A stretch of 64,000 bases of DNA from assembly GCF_028464065.1 (NCBI RefSeq), contig NZ_CP116808.1, positions 1,939,501-2,003,500 of the forward strand, written 5' to 3'. Below, one piece after another: positions 22,649 to 31,361 of this stretch. Below the pieces are notes generated by a model, which was given only the letters and a program-made list of their open reading frames with translations, did no database searches and was not told the origin of the DNA. This DNA comes from Saprospira sp. CCB-QB6 (GTDB lineage Bacteria; Bacteroidota; Bacteroidia; Chitinophagales; Saprospiraceae). The translations under genes were made by a program, and so were the position numbers. Every line of letters begins with the position of its first letter. Position 1 is the stretch's first letter.

Positions 22649-23446
22649 ATGTATAAGCATTTTTCTTTGGCCCTAATGTTTGTGGCCTTGCTCTTGGGTT
22701 CTTCTGCTTGCAAAAAGGACCAAGGCATTAACATTTTTACCTTAGAACAAGATAAGGAGTTTGGCGCACAGCTCAAGACGGAAATTGACGCAAATCCCGC
22801 CGAATATCCCTTGCTTCCCTATGCCGGCAATGAAGCCGCCTACCAATATCTCTACGATATGAGAGATGAGATTTTATCTTCGGATGAGCTTAATTATCGC
22901 AGCGACTTTGGCTGGGATCTTTATATCATTCAAGATGATAATACCCTAAACGCCTTTTGTGCGCCAGGAGGTTACATTTATGTCTACACTGGATTAATAA
23001 AGTTTTTAGATGATGCCGATGATTTAGCAGGCGTTTTGGGCCACGAAATTGCCCATGCTGACCAACGTCACTCTACACAGCAAATGACGGAAGCCTATGG
23101 CATTAGCACTTTGCTTTCGGTTTTAGCTGGAGATGATCCAGGTATGTTGGCCCAAATTGTGACTAATCTTACGAGCTTGAGCTTTAGCCGTAGCCATGAG
23201 CGCGATGCCGATGATCATTCTGTGGATTACCTTTGCGATACCGAATATGCCTCTAATGGCGCTTCGGCTTTTTTCCAGAAATTAATTGATCAAGGCCAAT
23301 CGGGCTCTACGCCTGCTTTTTTGAGCACGCACCCGAATCCAGACAACCGGGTTCAAGATATCAACGATCGAGCTGCGGAATTAGGTTGCTCAACTACGCC
23401 CAAAGCCAATGCCGGTTACGCTGCTTTTAAAGCACTTTTGCCTTAA
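22649..23446 (+). CDS. M48-family metallopeptidase, predicted lipoprotein
   Basis: A 265-residue zinc peptidase of the M48 type (LoiP/BepA/HtpX-like catalytic domain). The signal peptide ends in a lipobox-like LGSSAC with Cys21. The zinc motif is HEIAH at 132-136, with the third ligand Glu184 in SHERDADD. Homologues act in outer-membrane or periplasmic protein quality control. The frame opens 30 codons earlier, but that part overlaps the transketolase terminator, so the ATG at 22649, which begins a proper signal peptide, is chosen. Confidence 0.9.
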   Translation: MYKHFSLALMFVALLLGSSACKKDQGINIFTLEQDKEFGAQLKTEIDANPAEYPLLPYAGNEAAYQYLYDMRDEILSSDELNYRSDFGWDLYIIQDDNTLNAFCAPGGYIYVYTGLIKFLDDADDLAGVLGHEIAHADQRHSTQQMTEAYGISTLLSVLAGDDPGMLAQIVTNLTSLSFSRSHERDADDHSVDYLCDTEYASNGASAFFQKLIDQGQSGSTPAFLSTHPNPDNRVQDINDRAAELGCSTTPKANAGYAAFKALLP

Positions 23447-23460
23447 TTTATTAATGTTTT

Positions 23461-23622
23461 GGGGCTGCCCCGCCCTTCGGGCGGGTCGGGCTGTGTCGCA
23501 GCTCGCTGTTACTTGCTTCGCTGCGTCGGCTCCCGTTGGTCGGGTCGCTCGGCCCTGCGCGGGCTTCGCCCGCTAGGTCTGCCGCCTTCGGCGGCCCTGC
23601 TTTCCATCCCTCAGCCGATGCT
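23461..23622 (+). repeat. GC-rich structured repeat, copy R8 (type B ends)
   Basis: Ends GGCTG/CAGCC. Variable hairpin GCGGGC-TTC-GCCCGC. An extra segment (GTTACTTGCTTCGCTGCG and following bases) is inserted between the core and the GCTCGGCCC linker. Confidence 0.82.
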
Positions 23623-23638
23623 GTGGGGAACGCTAAAA

Positions 23639-23678
23639 ATGCGATCAACTGCTCTAGGCAGTTGATCGCATTTTTTTT
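23639..23678. terminator. Bidirectional terminator between M48 peptidase and arginase-like genes
   Basis: A 12-bp perfect stem GCGATCAACTGC / GCAGTTGATCGC with loop TCTAG. Eight T residues follow on the plus strand and a short A-rich tract precedes it. The genes on either side converge. Confidence 0.9.
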
Positions 23679-24726
23679 AAAGCTGTCGAGCGGACCAAAA
23701 AATGCGTTCCGAAATTTGGCCCTTACAAGCCAAGAGATAATCTTTTTCGCTGCAGGCTAACAATCGGGCATTTTCCTCTTCTTTGTCTAGACTAAACCAC
23801 CAGCGACCACTACGAAGAGATTGATAAAAGGAGAGGGGAAGATTGTCTTGAGGCAGTTGTAGGGCATAGCGTTTCAGTTCATGCAGTGGGGGAATTCCCT
23901 CCGCCAATCGTTCTTTAAAGGCGGACCAAAAATACCAGCACATTTGGGCCAATAGTTTTGCCGCTAGGGGAGAGGCCTGATAATCTGCTCGGAAGTTTTG
24001 GAGACAGAGCAACTGAATATTGTCTGAAAGGCCAGCATAGCTCATAATTTGGCAGGCCTCTTTATTGGTCCAACCATTTGGCTCTGGAGATTGGGGATTT
24101 AAAAAGCCATTTTGGGCCAAACTATTTAGGCGAAAAAGCAGCTGTTGACTTTCTCTAAAGCTGGGCTCTATTTCAGAAAGTTGGCTTTGAAGGAGGCCCA
24201 ATCGTTGGGTCCAGGCCCCAGCCTCTTGCAGACTAATTAAGCTATTTTTTGGGCAATAATGGCTTTGGTAGCCCAAAAAGGCAAAATTGCCATTGATTTG
24301 TAGCTGGTTGAGGTAACTGCTTTGCGCTTCTTGATAAATGAGGTTTTGGTCAATGATGCTAGAGGCCTTGCTGTTGAGCTGTTTGGTTAATGTTGGGAAG
24401 GCTTGCTCTTCGGGGTCGAGTAGGAGCAAGCAGCTATTTTGGACCAAAGGCTGCTCCAGTACAAAAGAGAGCGCCTGCGGATGGGGCAAATAGCCCAAAT
24501 CTAGAATGAGTTGGCTTTGGCTGGGAAAAATAGCCTGCAAACTATAAAGTGCTTTGCGGAAGCCTTCTTGTTGGGGGCGTTGGCCTAAACTGACTAAAAT
24601 TAATGAAGGTGGGGCGGGTTGTTGTTTTTGGGTCCAAAAAGAAAGCTGGCGAATTTGGGCGCCCAATTGCCAATCAGAAAATTGAGCGGCTTGAAGAGCG
24701 GAGGGGATACAACTAGAACTAAGCAT
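23677..24726 (-). CDS. Arginase/agmatinase-fold protein with degenerate metal site
   Basis: A 349-residue protein that resembles Bacteroidota arginase-family proteins (annotated as formimidoylglutamases), with the C-terminal pattern PNGWTNKEACQIMSYAGLSD and QMCWYFWSAFKERL. The manganese-binding segment usually written DxDAxxxxxxP reads FRLNSLAQNGFLNPQSP. The first metal motif (GGxH) is also not recognisable. It is therefore probably a pseudoenzyme or has a non-hydrolytic role. The upstream extension of the frame is repeat R9, so the ATG at 24726 is used. It is divergent from the amino-acid dehydrogenase gene. Confidence 0.7.
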   Translation of the reverse strand: MLSSSCIPSALQAAQFSDWQLGAQIRQLSFWTQKQQPAPPSLILVSLGQRPQQEGFRKALYSLQAIFPSQSQLILDLGYLPHPQALSFVLEQPLVQNSCLLLLDPEEQAFPTLTKQLNSKASSIIDQNLIYQEAQSSYLNQLQINGNFAFLGYQSHYCPKNSLISLQEAGAWTQRLGLLQSQLSEIEPSFRESQQLLFRLNSLAQNGFLNPQSPEPNGWTNKEACQIMSYAGLSDNIQLLCLQNFRADYQASPLAAKLLAQMCWYFWSAFKERLAEGIPPLHELKRYALQLPQDNLPLSFYQSLRSGRWWFSLDKEEENARLLACSEKDYLLACKGQISERIFWSARQL

Positions 24727-24787
24727 ATAATTAATGAGTAAGCAGATGAAAATGGGCCAAGGGCAAAAACAAAAAGCCAGGCGAGGG

Positions 24788-24906
24788 GCGGGCCTAGCGC
24801 TGTGAAGGGGGGCGGCGAAGCCGCAGACCCAGCGGGCGAAGCCCGCGCAGGGCCGAGCGAAGAGCGAGCCCCGCAACATAGCGCCGCAGCTTTGCTGCGG
24901 AGGCCC
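24788..24906 (-). repeat. GC-rich structured repeat, copy R9 (type A ends)
   Basis: Minus orientation, ends GGCCT/AGGCC, with hairpins GCAGC-AAA-GCTGC and GCGGGC-TTC-GCCCGC. It lies between two divergent genes, in the 5' region of both. Confidence 0.82.
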
Positions 24907-25005
24907 CTAAAAAAACAAAATAAAATTAAAATATGATTAAGAATCGGAAGGGGTTAAGTTGAATGCCTATTGAAATCGTTATCTTGGCCGAAAATTTCAG
25001 AAGCT

Positions 25006-26235
25006 ATGGAACAACTACTAAAACAGTACAAAGAGCAGACCCCCGAAATCGTATTTGAGTGGTCTGATGCAGAAACCGAAGCCAAAGGCTGGGTCGTTAT
25101 TAACTCCTTGAGAGGGGGCGCTGCTGGGGGCGGAACTCGCATGCGCAAAGGCTTGAACAAAGAAGAGGTTATTTCTTTGGCCAAGGTCATGGAAGTTAAA
25201 TTTTCGGTTTGTGGGCCTAATATTGGGGGCGCAAAATCGGGAATCAACTTTGATCCTAATGACCCTAGACGAGAAGAAGTCTTGAAGCGCTGGTATAAGG
25301 CCGTAATTCCTTTGTTGAAAAACTATTATGGAACGGGAGGCGACTTGAATGTGGATGAGCTCAAGGATGTTATTCCAATTACGCAAGATTTGGGTTTGTG
25401 GCACCCACAAGAAGGGATTGTCAATGGGCATTTGCAGCCTACGGGCGGTGAGCGCATTGCGGCTTTGGGCCAATTGCGTTTGGGCGTTTCAAAAATTATT
25501 GAGGACCCTAACTATATTCCAGAAACCGAAGAAAAATTGGCTATTGCTGATATGGTTACTGGTTATGGGGTTGCAGAGGCCGTTTTGCATTACTATGATT
25601 TATATCATGGAGAGTCTGTAAAAGATAAAAAAGTAATTATTCAGGGCTGGGGGAATGTTGCCTCGGCTGCAGCCTTCTATTTTGCAAAAAATGGAGCGAA
25701 AATTGTGGGAATTATTGATGTTGCAGGCGGGATAATTGCGCCAGAGGGATTGAGTTATGAGGAAGTGGTCAACTTATTCCTAAACAAGAAGGGCAATAAG
25801 TTACAATCTGAGCAACTAATTCCTTTTGAAGAAGCTCAGCAAGCTATTTGGGATGTTCCTGCGGATATTTTTATTCCGGGTGCAGCTTCAAAATTAGTGA
25901 CCGCAGAGCAAGTGCAGCGTCTACAGAAAGGAGGCCTTAAAGTGATGTCTTGCGGGGCGAATGTTCCCTTTGTAGATGATCAGGTCTTTTTTGGTCCAAC
26001 AGCCAAGCAAACAGACGAAGAACTTAGCTTGATTCCTGATTTTATTGCCAACTGTGGAATGGCTCGCGTATTTGCCTACTTGATGAAAAGCCGCGAAGCC
26101 TTGACAGATGCCGCTATTTTTGAGGACATTTCCTGGACAATTCGTCAGGCCTTAGAAGAGGTAAAAGCGAGAAATAATTCGCCTTATCAGCTCTCTACTA
26201 CGGCACTCACTTTGGCCCTAGAAAAACTGACCTAA
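25006..26235 (+). CDS. Glu/Leu/Phe/Val dehydrogenase family protein
   Basis: A 409-residue NAD(P)-dependent amino-acid dehydrogenase. The N-terminal catalytic domain carries SLRGGAAGGGTRMRKGL and Lys77 in NIGGAKSGINFDP. The Rossmann loop GWGNVASAAAF lies about residues 214-224, and the C-terminal part has GAASKLVTAEQ and CGANVPF. The enzyme deaminates an amino acid to its keto acid; substrate choice among Glu, Leu, Phe and Val cannot be read reliably. The ATG at 25006 gives the usual family start MEQLLKQY. The 12 preceding in-frame codons are rejected. Confidence 0.9.
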   Translation: MEQLLKQYKEQTPEIVFEWSDAETEAKGWVVINSLRGGAAGGGTRMRKGLNKEEVISLAKVMEVKFSVCGPNIGGAKSGINFDPNDPRREEVLKRWYKAVIPLLKNYYGTGGDLNVDELKDVIPITQDLGLWHPQEGIVNGHLQPTGGERIAALGQLRLGVSKIIEDPNYIPETEEKLAIADMVTGYGVAEAVLHYYDLYHGESVKDKKVIIQGWGNVASAAAFYFAKNGAKIVGIIDVAGGIIAPEGLSYEEVVNLFLNKKGNKLQSEQLIPFEEAQQAIWDVPADIFIPGAASKLVTAEQVQRLQKGGLKVMSCGANVPFVDDQVFFGPTAKQTDEELSLIPDFIANCGMARVFAYLMKSREALTDAAIFEDISWTIRQALEEVKARNNSPYQLSTTALTLALEKLT

Positions 26236-26277
26236 TCTTTTTTAACGTATAAGTCGTTATAGTATTATATGAAGATT

Positions 26278-26319
26278 GCGCTTTTTCTGTTTTATTCACT
26301 TGAAAAACAGTAGAAAAAG
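26278..26319 (+). terminator. Probable terminator after the amino-acid dehydrogenase
   Basis: GCTTTTTCTGTTTT pairs with AAAACAG-T-AGAAAAAGC with one bulge. The following tract (CTAATTTTA) is only moderately T-rich. Confidence 0.6.
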
Positions 26320-26339
26320 CCTAATTTTACAAGCCAAAT

Positions 26340-26379
26340 TATATTTGTTAGCAGATTTGACCCCATGCGAATCTGCTAA
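26340..26379 (+). promoter_or_regulatory. -7 box and operator-like inverted repeat ahead of the OmpA-like gene
   Basis: TATATTTG (26340-26347) is directly followed by a perfect 10-bp inverted repeat TTAGCAGATT-N12-AATCTGCTAA (26348-26379) that would span the transcription start. The 22-bp centre spacing suits a dimeric regulator. It could also fold as a hairpin at the 5' end of the mRNA. Confidence 0.6.
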
Positions 26380-26418
26380 TCATTTTCTATATCATTATTG
26401 TGGATAAAAAACACGTAT

Positions 26419-28191
26419 ATGCAAATTACTAAACACCTCATGAAAGGAGCCTTGGCCCTTGCCCTAAGTTTTGGGGTCTGGACTCCGTCTCAGGGACAAA
26501 TATCTGTGAACCCGACAGATGACCAATTTGTCTCTAAAAAATATGAAAGCCAACATGCTGAGTGGAAAAAAGGCGAAAGCCAGTTCCCCGGTCGTCCACG
26601 CGACATGTGGCAATTGGGCGTAGGCGCAGGTAGCTTCCTCGTTAGCGGCGATGTTAAATCGCAGTTCGGCTGGGGCGCTAGCGTTCATGTTCGCAAATCA
26701 CTAGGCTATGTAATGTCGCTAAAAGCGGAATATATGTTTGGCCAAGCTAGTGGTTTGAACTATCAGGCTTCTAGCCAAAATGCCTACCAAGATATTGAGC
26801 CTTTTACAACTCAATATGCTGGGCCTAACACGGTCTTCTACTCGAACTATAAAATTCCGCAGTACCACGCACTTTCTTTGCAGTCGGTCTTCAACTTGAA
26901 TAACATCAAGTTTCACAAGAAGAGCAATAAGTGGAGCCTTAACCTAATTATTGGTTTGGGGGTTAACATGTATCGCACCACCACAAATGCACTAGATGCA
27001 AACGGCAATGCCTATGACTTTAGCCGCGTAGCATTAGATGCTAATGGCGATCCTATCGATTTGTCTACGCTTTCTGGCCGCCGCGAGGTACGTAACAACA
27101 TCAAAGGTATCCTAGATGATGATTACGAAACTTCTGCACAACAGAATAGCAATAACATCTTTACTTTTGGCGAAGATGGAAAGAAAATGGCTGTAAATCC
27201 CTTTATGAATGTGGGACTTAGCCTAGAGTATCTCATTACACCTCGTCTCTCTTTGGCCCTAGAACATCAAGGGTTTATCTCTGTAGATGACTATATCGAT
27301 GCCAAACAGAAAAACGAAACAGGTGACTTCACCTCAAATATTGATATTCCTCACTACACTTCTATCCGCCTAGGTTTCCACTTGGGCAAAAAGGATAAGC
27401 GCATCCAGCCGCTTTGGTTCGTGAACCCCTTGGTTTACCCCATGTCTGATGTAGCTGATCTTAAAAAGAAGTTGGATGACGATCTTTTCAATGATGATGA
27501 TAATGATGGTGTACCCAACAAAATTGATGAAGAACCCGATACCCCCGAAAATGCTATCGTAGATACTAAGGGACGTACTATGGATTCTGATGGCGATGAT
27601 ATTCCCGATCACCTCGATAAAGAACCTTTCTCTCCTCCCGGATACAAAGTGGACGAAGATGGGGTGGCCGCTGTGCCTAAACCTCTTACTCCCGAAGATG
27701 TAAAAGTACTTGGCGATAACGAACGCCTCGTAATCGGTGACGAAACTTTTGATCCTTTAGGTGGTGGCGGAAAAGGTATGCTCAACGATTGGTATTTGCC
27801 TATGATCCACTTTGATCTCGATAAGTATAAGTTGCGCCCAGAAGCCTATGAGCAACTCCGCCATATCGCTCGCGTAATGCAGGCTTATCCCGATCTTAAA
27901 GTAGTTGTACACGGTCATACCGACGTTCGCGCTAGCGATGAGTACAATGATCGCCTATCTTATAACCGCGCCATGACGGCTATTGATTATATTGTAAACC
28001 AATACGAAATTGATCGCAGCCGCTTTATCGCTAAGTTCAACGGAGAGGCCTCTAACTTGATCCCCTCTGCTGCTGGCGAGCAAGAACACTTTATGAACCG
28101 CCGTGTAGAATTCTACATCGCGGAAGATGGCGAAACAGAAGCGCCTAAACCAGAAGGTGATGGCGGACGTAATCGCAACTGGAAGTACTAG
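26419..28191 (+). CDS. OmpA-family outer-membrane protein with thrombospondin type 3-like repeats
   Basis: A 590-residue protein with a signal peptide (MQITKHLMKGALALALSFG, cleavage after SQG or so), a beta-barrel-like N-terminal domain, and acidic calcium-binding repeats (DDDNDGVPNKIDEEPD and DSDGDDIPDHLDKEP, about residues 352-395). The C-terminal OmpA peptidoglycan-binding domain has IHFDLDKYKLRPEA, GHTDVRASDEYND and MNRRVEFYI. It likely ties the outer membrane to the cell wall. The in-frame ATG at 26398 is possible, but 26419 gives the better signal peptide. An operator-like inverted repeat precedes it. Confidence 0.9.
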   Translation: MQITKHLMKGALALALSFGVWTPSQGQISVNPTDDQFVSKKYESQHAEWKKGESQFPGRPRDMWQLGVGAGSFLVSGDVKSQFGWGASVHVRKSLGYVMSLKAEYMFGQASGLNYQASSQNAYQDIEPFTTQYAGPNTVFYSNYKIPQYHALSLQSVFNLNNIKFHKKSNKWSLNLIIGLGVNMYRTTTNALDANGNAYDFSRVALDANGDPIDLSTLSGRREVRNNIKGILDDDYETSAQQNSNNIFTFGEDGKKMAVNPFMNVGLSLEYLITPRLSLALEHQGFISVDDYIDAKQKNETGDFTSNIDIPHYTSIRLGFHLGKKDKRIQPLWFVNPLVYPMSDVADLKKKLDDDLFNDDDNDGVPNKIDEEPDTPENAIVDTKGRTMDSDGDDIPDHLDKEPFSPPGYKVDEDGVAAVPKPLTPEDVKVLGDNERLVIGDETFDPLGGGGKGMLNDWYLPMIHFDLDKYKLRPEAYEQLRHIARVMQAYPDLKVVVHGHTDVRASDEYNDRLSYNRAMTAIDYIVNQYEIDRSRFIAKFNGEASNLIPSAAGEQEHFMNRRVEFYIAEDGETEAPKPEGDGGRNRNWKY

Positions 28192-28208
28192 ACTGTTTTA
28201 GTGGTTTT

Positions 28209-28322
28209 GGGGCCTCCCGCCTTCGGCGGGCGCTACGTTTCGCAGCTCGCTGTTCGCTCGGCCCTGTGCCGCCTTCGGCGGCTCGGTCTGGCCTGACGGC
28301 CACTGCTGCACATCGCTAGGCC
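28209..28322 (+). repeat. GC-rich structured repeat, copy R10 (type A ends)
   Basis: Head GGGGCCTCCCGCC, tail CATCGCTAGGCC, closing helix GGCCT/AGGCC. Hairpins CCCGCC-TTC-GGCGGG and GCCGCC-TTC-GGCGGC. Confidence 0.88.
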
Positions 28323-28445
28323 AATAAGCCCTGCGGGCTTTTAAAACGGCTAAGCCCGAAAACCATTTTCCGAATATCCCAAAAAGGGTAGCAGCTCGCT
28401 GTTACCCTTTTTGCTGTTTATTGAATTGATGCAAAATGATCATTT

Positions 28446-29543
28446 ATGAAAATTGCCGAAATTGTCCAATTCCTAGAAGAAGTAGCTCCTCCCGCTTATC
28501 AGGAGTCTTACGATAATGCAGGCCTTATTTTGGGCCAAAAAAACTGGGATTGTACAGGCGCTATTCTTTGCCTAGATAGCCTAGAAGAGGTGGTGGATGA
28601 AGCTATTGCTAAGGGCTGCAACCTTATTATTGCTCATCATCCCATTGTGTTTTTTGGCCTCAAGAAAATTAATGGACATAGCTATATTGAACGCATTCTG
28701 ATTAAGGCCATTAAGGCCGATATTGCTATTTATGCCTCGCACACAAATTTAGATAGTATGCTGCGCCAAGGTGTAAATACCAAAATTGCAGAGAAATTGG
28801 GCCTCAAAAATCTCCGCATTTTATCGCCCAAAAAGGGCTTGTTGCTCAAGTTGCAGACTTATGTTCCCGCCCAAAATTTGGAAGCGGTTCGTGAGGCTCT
28901 TTTTGCCGCTGGAGCTGGCCAAATCGGAAATTATAGTGAATGCAGCTTTGAAGTGAAAGGCCAGGGTAGCTTTAAAGGGAATGCCCAGAGCCAGCCGCAT
29001 TTGGGCCAAAAAGAACAACGCCATTACGAGGCCGAGCACAAATTAGAAGTAATTTTGCCCAAACAGCTACAAAATAAGGTCTTGGCTGCCTTGAAAAAGG
29101 CCCATCCCTATGAAGAAGTTGCCTACGAACTCATTGCCCTAGAAAATGCCCATCAAGAAGTGGGAATTGGGGTAGTTGGTGAGCTGCCCGAGGCCCAAGA
29201 TAGCCTTGCTTTTCTAAAATCTTTGAAGCAAAGTATGGCCACCGATTGTGTGAAATATACCCATATTCATCAGCCTAAGGTCCAGCGAATTGCCATTTGT
29301 GGTGGAGCGGGAAGCTTTCTGCTAGGGGCTGCAAAAGGCGCTGGAGCAGACGTATTTGTCACGGCTGATTATAAATATCATGAGTTTTTTGATGCCGATG
29401 GCCAACTAATTATAGCTGATTTGGGCCATTATGAGTCTGAGCAGTTTACAATTGAACTGTTTTATGAGTTAATCAGCCAAAAATTTCCTAACTTTACGGT
29501 TCACAAAACGACCGTACGTACTAATCCTGTAAATTATTTATAA
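28446..29543 (+). CDS. Nif3-like dinuclear metal-binding protein
   Basis: A 365-residue NIF3/DUF34 protein, the conserved toroidal hexamer with a two-metal site. Metal ligands are seen in IIAHHPIVFFGLKK and ASHTNLDS in the N-terminal half and in GHYESEQF near the C-terminus. The middle insert (about 130-230, with HPYEEVAYELI) is the PII-like domain typical of long Nif3 proteins. The biochemical role of the family is unsettled. It is co-transcribed with the zinc-ribbon gene, which starts 2 bases later; this pairing is widely conserved. Confidence 0.92.
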   Translation: MKIAEIVQFLEEVAPPAYQESYDNAGLILGQKNWDCTGAILCLDSLEEVVDEAIAKGCNLIIAHHPIVFFGLKKINGHSYIERILIKAIKADIAIYASHTNLDSMLRQGVNTKIAEKLGLKNLRILSPKKGLLLKLQTYVPAQNLEAVREALFAAGAGQIGNYSECSFEVKGQGSFKGNAQSQPHLGQKEQRHYEAEHKLEVILPKQLQNKVLAALKKAHPYEEVAYELIALENAHQEVGIGVVGELPEAQDSLAFLKSLKQSMATDCVKYTHIHQPKVQRIAICGGAGSFLLGAAKGAGADVFVTADYKYHEFFDADGQLIIADLGHYESEQFTIELFYELISQKFPNFTVHKTTVRTNPVNYL

Positions 29544-29545
29544 GC

Positions 29546-30319
29546 ATGGCCAAGAAAAAGACTGTTAATGTCCCTGTGGAAGAAAAACTACAGTATCTAT
29601 TTGAACTGCAGGAACTAGACTCTAAACTGCACGATATTGAGCGTCTGAAGGGCGAGCTACCTATGGAGGTGAGCGAGTTGGAAGATGAAATCGTGGGCCT
29701 AGAAACTCGTGTCAATAAGTTGAGCGAGGATATCAAAGCTACGGAGCTAAAAATTAGCAAGCACCAGAATACCATCAAAGAAGCTGAGGTCCTTATTGAA
29801 AAGTATGGCCAACAGCAAGAAAATGTAAACAATAATAGAGAGTATGATGCCCTCAGCCGAGAAATTGAGTTGCAGAAGTTGGACATTCAATTGTCTAATA
29901 AGCGCATCAAAGAGGCTAAGGTCCAACACTCTAACCAGAAGATTACGCTAGAGGCCGCTCAAAAGCGTTTTGAGCTTAAACAAGAAGCACTAGATCGCAA
30001 AAAGGCCGAGCTTGAAAAAATCATCGTTAAAACGGAGAAAGAAGAAAAGAGCTTGGATCGCAAGATTCAGCGGGCACGCAAAAAGGTAGAAGAGCGTTTG
30101 CTTAAGGCCTATGACCGTATCCGTGGCGCTTACAAAAACAAATTGGCGGTAGTCACTGTAGAGCGTAACTCTTGTGGTGGTTGCTTTAATCATATTCCTC
30201 CACAAACACAACTTGAAATTAACCAGCGCAAGCGGATTATTATCTGTGAGCACTGTGGTCGTGTTTTGGTGGATCGTGTGATGGCCGGTGTAGAAGTGCT
30301 AGAGGAAGACGAAGAGTAA
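29546..30319 (+). CDS. C4-type zinc-ribbon, coiled-coil protein
   Basis: A 257-residue protein made of a long N-terminal coiled coil (about residues 10-195, heptad-rich Glu/Lys/Leu) and a C-terminal zinc ribbon with CGGC (in NSCGGCFNH) and CEHCG. It matches the CT398/FlgC-like zinc-ribbon family commonly encoded next to nif3. Function is unknown; a role in nucleic-acid or protein-export assembly has been suggested for the fold. It is translationally coupled to nif3, and a strong terminator follows. Confidence 0.88.
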   Translation: MAKKKTVNVPVEEKLQYLFELQELDSKLHDIERLKGELPMEVSELEDEIVGLETRVNKLSEDIKATELKISKHQNTIKEAEVLIEKYGQQQENVNNNREYDALSREIELQKLDIQLSNKRIKEAKVQHSNQKITLEAAQKRFELKQEALDRKKAELEKIIVKTEKEEKSLDRKIQRARKKVEERLLKAYDRIRGAYKNKLAVVTVERNSCGGCFNHIPPQTQLEINQRKRIIICEHCGRVLVDRVMAGVEVLEEDEE

Positions 30320-30340
30320 ATCTTTGGTCCTTAAAAAAAA

Positions 30341-30372
30341 GAGCTTGTTCTGAACGAACAAGCTCTTTTTTT
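30341..30372 (+). terminator. Terminator of the nif3/zinc-ribbon operon
   Basis: A 10-bp perfect stem GAGCTTGTTC / GAACAAGCTC, loop TGAAC, followed by seven T residues. Confidence 0.93.
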
Positions 30373-30376
30373 GCCT

Positions 30377-30537
30377 TTGGCGAAGGCGGCAAAGCCGCCG
30401 CAGAGGAGCGAAGCGACTGGCTGAGGGATGGACAGCAGTGGCCCGAAGGGCCAGACCCAGCCGCCTTTGGCGGCGCAGGGCCGAGCGAATAGCGAGCTGC
30501 GAAACAGCCCGACCCGCCCGCAGGGCGGGGCAGCCCC
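30377..30537 (-). repeat. GC-rich structured repeat, copy R11 (type B ends)
   Basis: Minus orientation. Ends GGCTG/CAGCC. Hairpins GCCGCC-AAA-GGCGGC and GGCCC-TTC-GGGCC. Confidence 0.85.
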
Positions 30538-30577
30538 AAAAAAATAAAAATCAATGGAAGAGGCATAAAAAAAGACC

Positions 30578-30585
30578 TATCTTTG
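30578..30585 (+). promoter_or_regulatory. -7 promoter box of the YbjN-like gene
   Basis: Perfect TATCTTTG, 33 bases before the ATG. Confidence 0.6.
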
Positions 30586-30618
30586 TGCCCCATTCATCAT
30601 TGTAAAAAAATAAAGTAG

Positions 30619-31071
30619 ATGCAAAATCTTGAAGAAGCCTATAAATTGATTGAGGGCGCTTTGGAAAAATTGGGTTTGGAGCCTGAAAAATGTAAGGGAA
30701 AAGAGGCTGGGTCTTGGACGATTGCCCGAGAGCAGCAAGAAATTTGGATTGACTGTTGGGAAATTGAAGAGGAAGATCATAAGGATACTTATTTTCAGGT
30801 GCTTACGCCCATTTTGCAGATTCCAGCGGAGATGACGGTGCCTTTTTATCGGGAGGTATTGGAGTTTAACTATAATATGTATGGGATGGCCTTTGGTATT
30901 TTTAAGGACCTTTTGGCGATCAAGAGCATTCGGGAAGTACGTGGTTTGGATGAAAGCGAGGTGATTGCGACCATTAGCCGTGCTTGGGTTTATGCGACAG
31001 ACATTAAGCCCCAGTTGATGGATAAATATTTTGATGTAAACCCAGGAGCAGCCCCAGATCAACATGTCTAA
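30619..31071 (+). CDS. YbjN-domain protein
   Basis: A 150-residue soluble protein with the fold of YbjN / type III secretion chaperones. The core FQVLTPILQIPAEMTVPFYREVLEFNYNMYGMAF and SEVIATISRAW match this family. Such proteins bind partner proteins and influence motility or stress phenotypes in enterobacteria. The partner here is unknown. Its end overlaps the start of the next small gene by 8 bases, so the two are probably translated together. Confidence 0.82.
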   Translation: MQNLEEAYKLIEGALEKLGLEPEKCKGKEAGSWTIAREQQEIWIDCWEIEEEDHKDTYFQVLTPILQIPAEMTVPFYREVLEFNYNMYGMAFGIFKDLLAIKSIREVRGLDESEVIATISRAWVYATDIKPQLMDKYFDVNPGAAPDQHV

Positions 31072-31291
31072 GTATAAAACAAACTGTCTAGCAGCACTGA
31101 AAGATTTTGTAGACGAAAAGAGCAATGAGGCTAAAATGGAGCTTTATATGGCTTATGAGGAGGTTGAAGAATCGGCGGAGCGTGTGGCTTTGCTAGGGGA
31201 GGAGCTTTATGCGGTTTTGCGTCAAATCATAGAAGATAACAAGCATCCTGATGATTATTTGGATAGTTTGAAGGCGCGTTTTTTTATGTGA
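31064..31291 (+). CDS. Small hypothetical protein (75 residues)
   Basis: A 75-residue acidic, helical protein beginning MSKYKTNCLAALKDFVDEKS, with no recognised domain. It overlaps the YbjN-like gene by 8 bases, which supports real translation and a linked role, perhaps as a partner of the chaperone-like protein. No membrane segment or signal is seen. Confidence 0.65.
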   Translation: MSKYKTNCLAALKDFVDEKSNEAKMELYMAYEEVEESAERVALLGEELYAVLRQIIEDNKHPDDYLDSLKARFFM

Positions 31292-31361
31292 TATTCGCTA
31301 CAAAAATTGGCCTTTGAGATGTCTTATTTTCGTCATTGAACCATCAACTGCCAAACTACTT

